Positions 63,270 to 64,000 of a DNA stretch of 64,000 nt are shown one piece after another. Positions within the stretch are counted from its first letter, which is position 1. Each line of letters begins with the position of its first letter. The notes under the pieces are model-generated. The model made no database searches, was not told the DNA's origin, and saw only the letters and a program-made list of their open reading frames with translations. Source of the DNA: Caldithrix abyssi DSM 13497 (GTDB lineage: Bacteria; Calditrichota; Calditrichia; Calditrichales; Calditrichaceae); the NCBI RefSeq assembly GCF_001886815.1, contig NZ_CP018099.1:3718501-3782500 (forward strand), read 5' to 3'. A program made the position numbers and the translations under genes.

Positions 63270-63632
63270 TCACTTTTTCTTGGTTTCCAAATTCCTTGCT
63301 GTCGTTTTGACGATTTTTGTTAAAATATTTATTATTTCATCAATTTCTGTTAAATAAGATTCCAAAGATATTTTCACCAGATCACTTTCATTTAAAAGAC
63401 GCAACCAGTATTTTGTTTCCCTTGCTTCCTTTGATGCAATGGACATTTTACTTAAAAAATCCTTCTTACTTTGAGCAGCCGTTGCTTCCACGATATTTGC
63501 ACCAATACTGGTTCCACAACGTAATAATTGTTTTGAAATGACAAACTCTTTATTTGCTTGAAGCTTTTGGTAAAGTTTAATAATGTTTAACGAAAAAGCA
63601 AATGAGCGTTTTTGAATCAAATTTTCTTTCAT
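63270..63632 (-). CDS. Four-helix-bundle protein (23S rRNA intervening-sequence / S23 family)
   Basis: A 120-residue all-helical protein matching the four-helix-bundle family (SFAFSLNIIKLYQKLQANKE, QLLRCGTSIGANIVEATAAQ, SKMSIASKEARETKYWLRLL). Members are found inside rRNA intervening sequences and scattered through genomes; the function is unclear. Here it lies between purH and the purC-purE fusion, with AT-rich flanks that are roughly inverted (63191-63224 AATTTTGAATGTTGAATG; 63638-63675 its approximate complement), which suggests insertion as a mobile cassette. Confidence 0.85.
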   Translation of the reverse strand: MKENLIQKRSFAFSLNIIKLYQKLQANKEFVISKQLLRCGTSIGANIVEATAAQSKKDFLSKMSIASKEARETKYWLRLLNESDLVKISLESYLTEIDEIINILTKIVKTTARNLETKKK

Positions 63633-63673
63633 TTCATCAATTCAAAATTCAAAACTCAACATTCAACATTTCA

Positions 63674-64000
63674 TTAGTGTTTAAAATGCCGCAGACCGGT
63701 AAAGACCATGGCAATGCCCAGTTCATTACATTTTTCAATAACCGATTTATCGCGGATCGATCCGCCGGGCTGCACAATGGTTTTAATGCCGTAAGACGCG
63801 GCGATCTCCACATTGTCCGGAAAGGGGAAAAAGGCGTCGGAAACCAGTACGGCCTTTTCCATTTGTTCTTTAATGTACCGCTCCCGTTGCGCGTCTTCGC
63901 CCGTAAATTCATTTTTCAGATTTTCCCGGCTGCGTTCCAGGGCCAGACGCGTGGAATTCACGCGATTGGGCTGGCCGCAACCCATGCCCAGTAATTGCAG
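63674..64000 (-). CDS. purH: Bifunctional AICAR transformylase / IMP cyclohydrolase, C-terminal part
   Basis: The frame is open to the window edge; only the last ~108 residues are present. [60 protein letters not shown] and FTGLRHFKH match the end of the transformylase domain. It completes purine ring closure with IMP formation. It is upstream of the other pur genes on this strand. Confidence 0.93.
   Translation of the reverse strand: MQLLGMGCGQPNRVNSTRLALERSRENLKNEFTGEDAQRERYIKEQMEKAVLVSDAFFPFPDNVEIAASYGIKTIVQPGGSIRDKSVIEKCNELGIAMVFTGLRHFKH

Overview
The window looks like a chromosomal segment from a Calditrichota/FCB-group bacterium (Caldithrix-like; inferred, no rRNA gene is present). The clues are secreted proteins with a C-terminal T9SS-type sorting domain (YPNPFNP motif), DUF5683 and DUF5666 proteins, a complete Rnf complex, a ferredoxin-dependent 2-oxoacid oxidoreductase, and a LysW carrier-protein amino-acid pathway. 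Coding density is high, but the gaps between operons are filled with dispersed AT-rich and palindromic repeats.

Layout. 1-9.2 kb: envelope and signalling genes (DUF5666-repeat secreted protein, HD-GYP protein, DUF5683 and Kelch proteins, then lipoprotein, sigma-54 activator and PEGA Ser/Thr kinase). 10-12.2 kb: a hybrid histidine kinase flanked by inverted copies of a dispersed repeat. 12.7-16.2 kb: cobalamin adenosyltransferase and a Vor-type 2-oxoacid:ferredoxin oxidoreductase with fused beta and gamma subunits. 16.8-22.1 kb: rseC-rnfBCDGEA, which couples ferredoxin and NADH to ion transport and could use the ferredoxin reduced by the upstream oxidoreductase. 23.5-28.9 kb: a TetR-controlled efflux operon (TolC, HlyD, two ABC-2 permeases) without an ATPase gene. 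29.1-32.4 kb: an IS1182-type element with an ISL3 element inserted in its transposase. 33.1-35.9 kb: an aromatic amino acid/histidine ammonia-lyase and an M48 protease.

36.4-42.4 kb: lysW, homocitrate synthase, lysX, lysY, a class II glutamine-amidotransferase-like gene, lysZ and lysJ in one tight operon. There is no lysK. The amidotransferase-like N-terminal-Cys hydrolase sits where the missing releasing enzyme would be expected, which is the most interesting candidate for undescribed biology here. 43-49 kb: an AT-rich stretch of secreted-protein genes between two copies of a palindromic repeat. One gene of about 1,081 codons is broken both by an IS256-type element (perfect target duplication) and by an in-frame TAG.

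49.6-55.4 kb (minus strand): pyrC-pyrE-pyrF-pyrB-pyrI-pyrD-pyrK. 55.45-56.35 kb: a tandem array of six hairpins separated by five near-identical spacers, next to a frameshifted DUF559 endonuclease-like gene. 56.9-64 kb (minus strand): purH (partial), a four-helix-bundle IVS-type gene, a purC-purE fusion with a class II (animal-type) AIR carboxylase domain, purB, purD, purN and purF.
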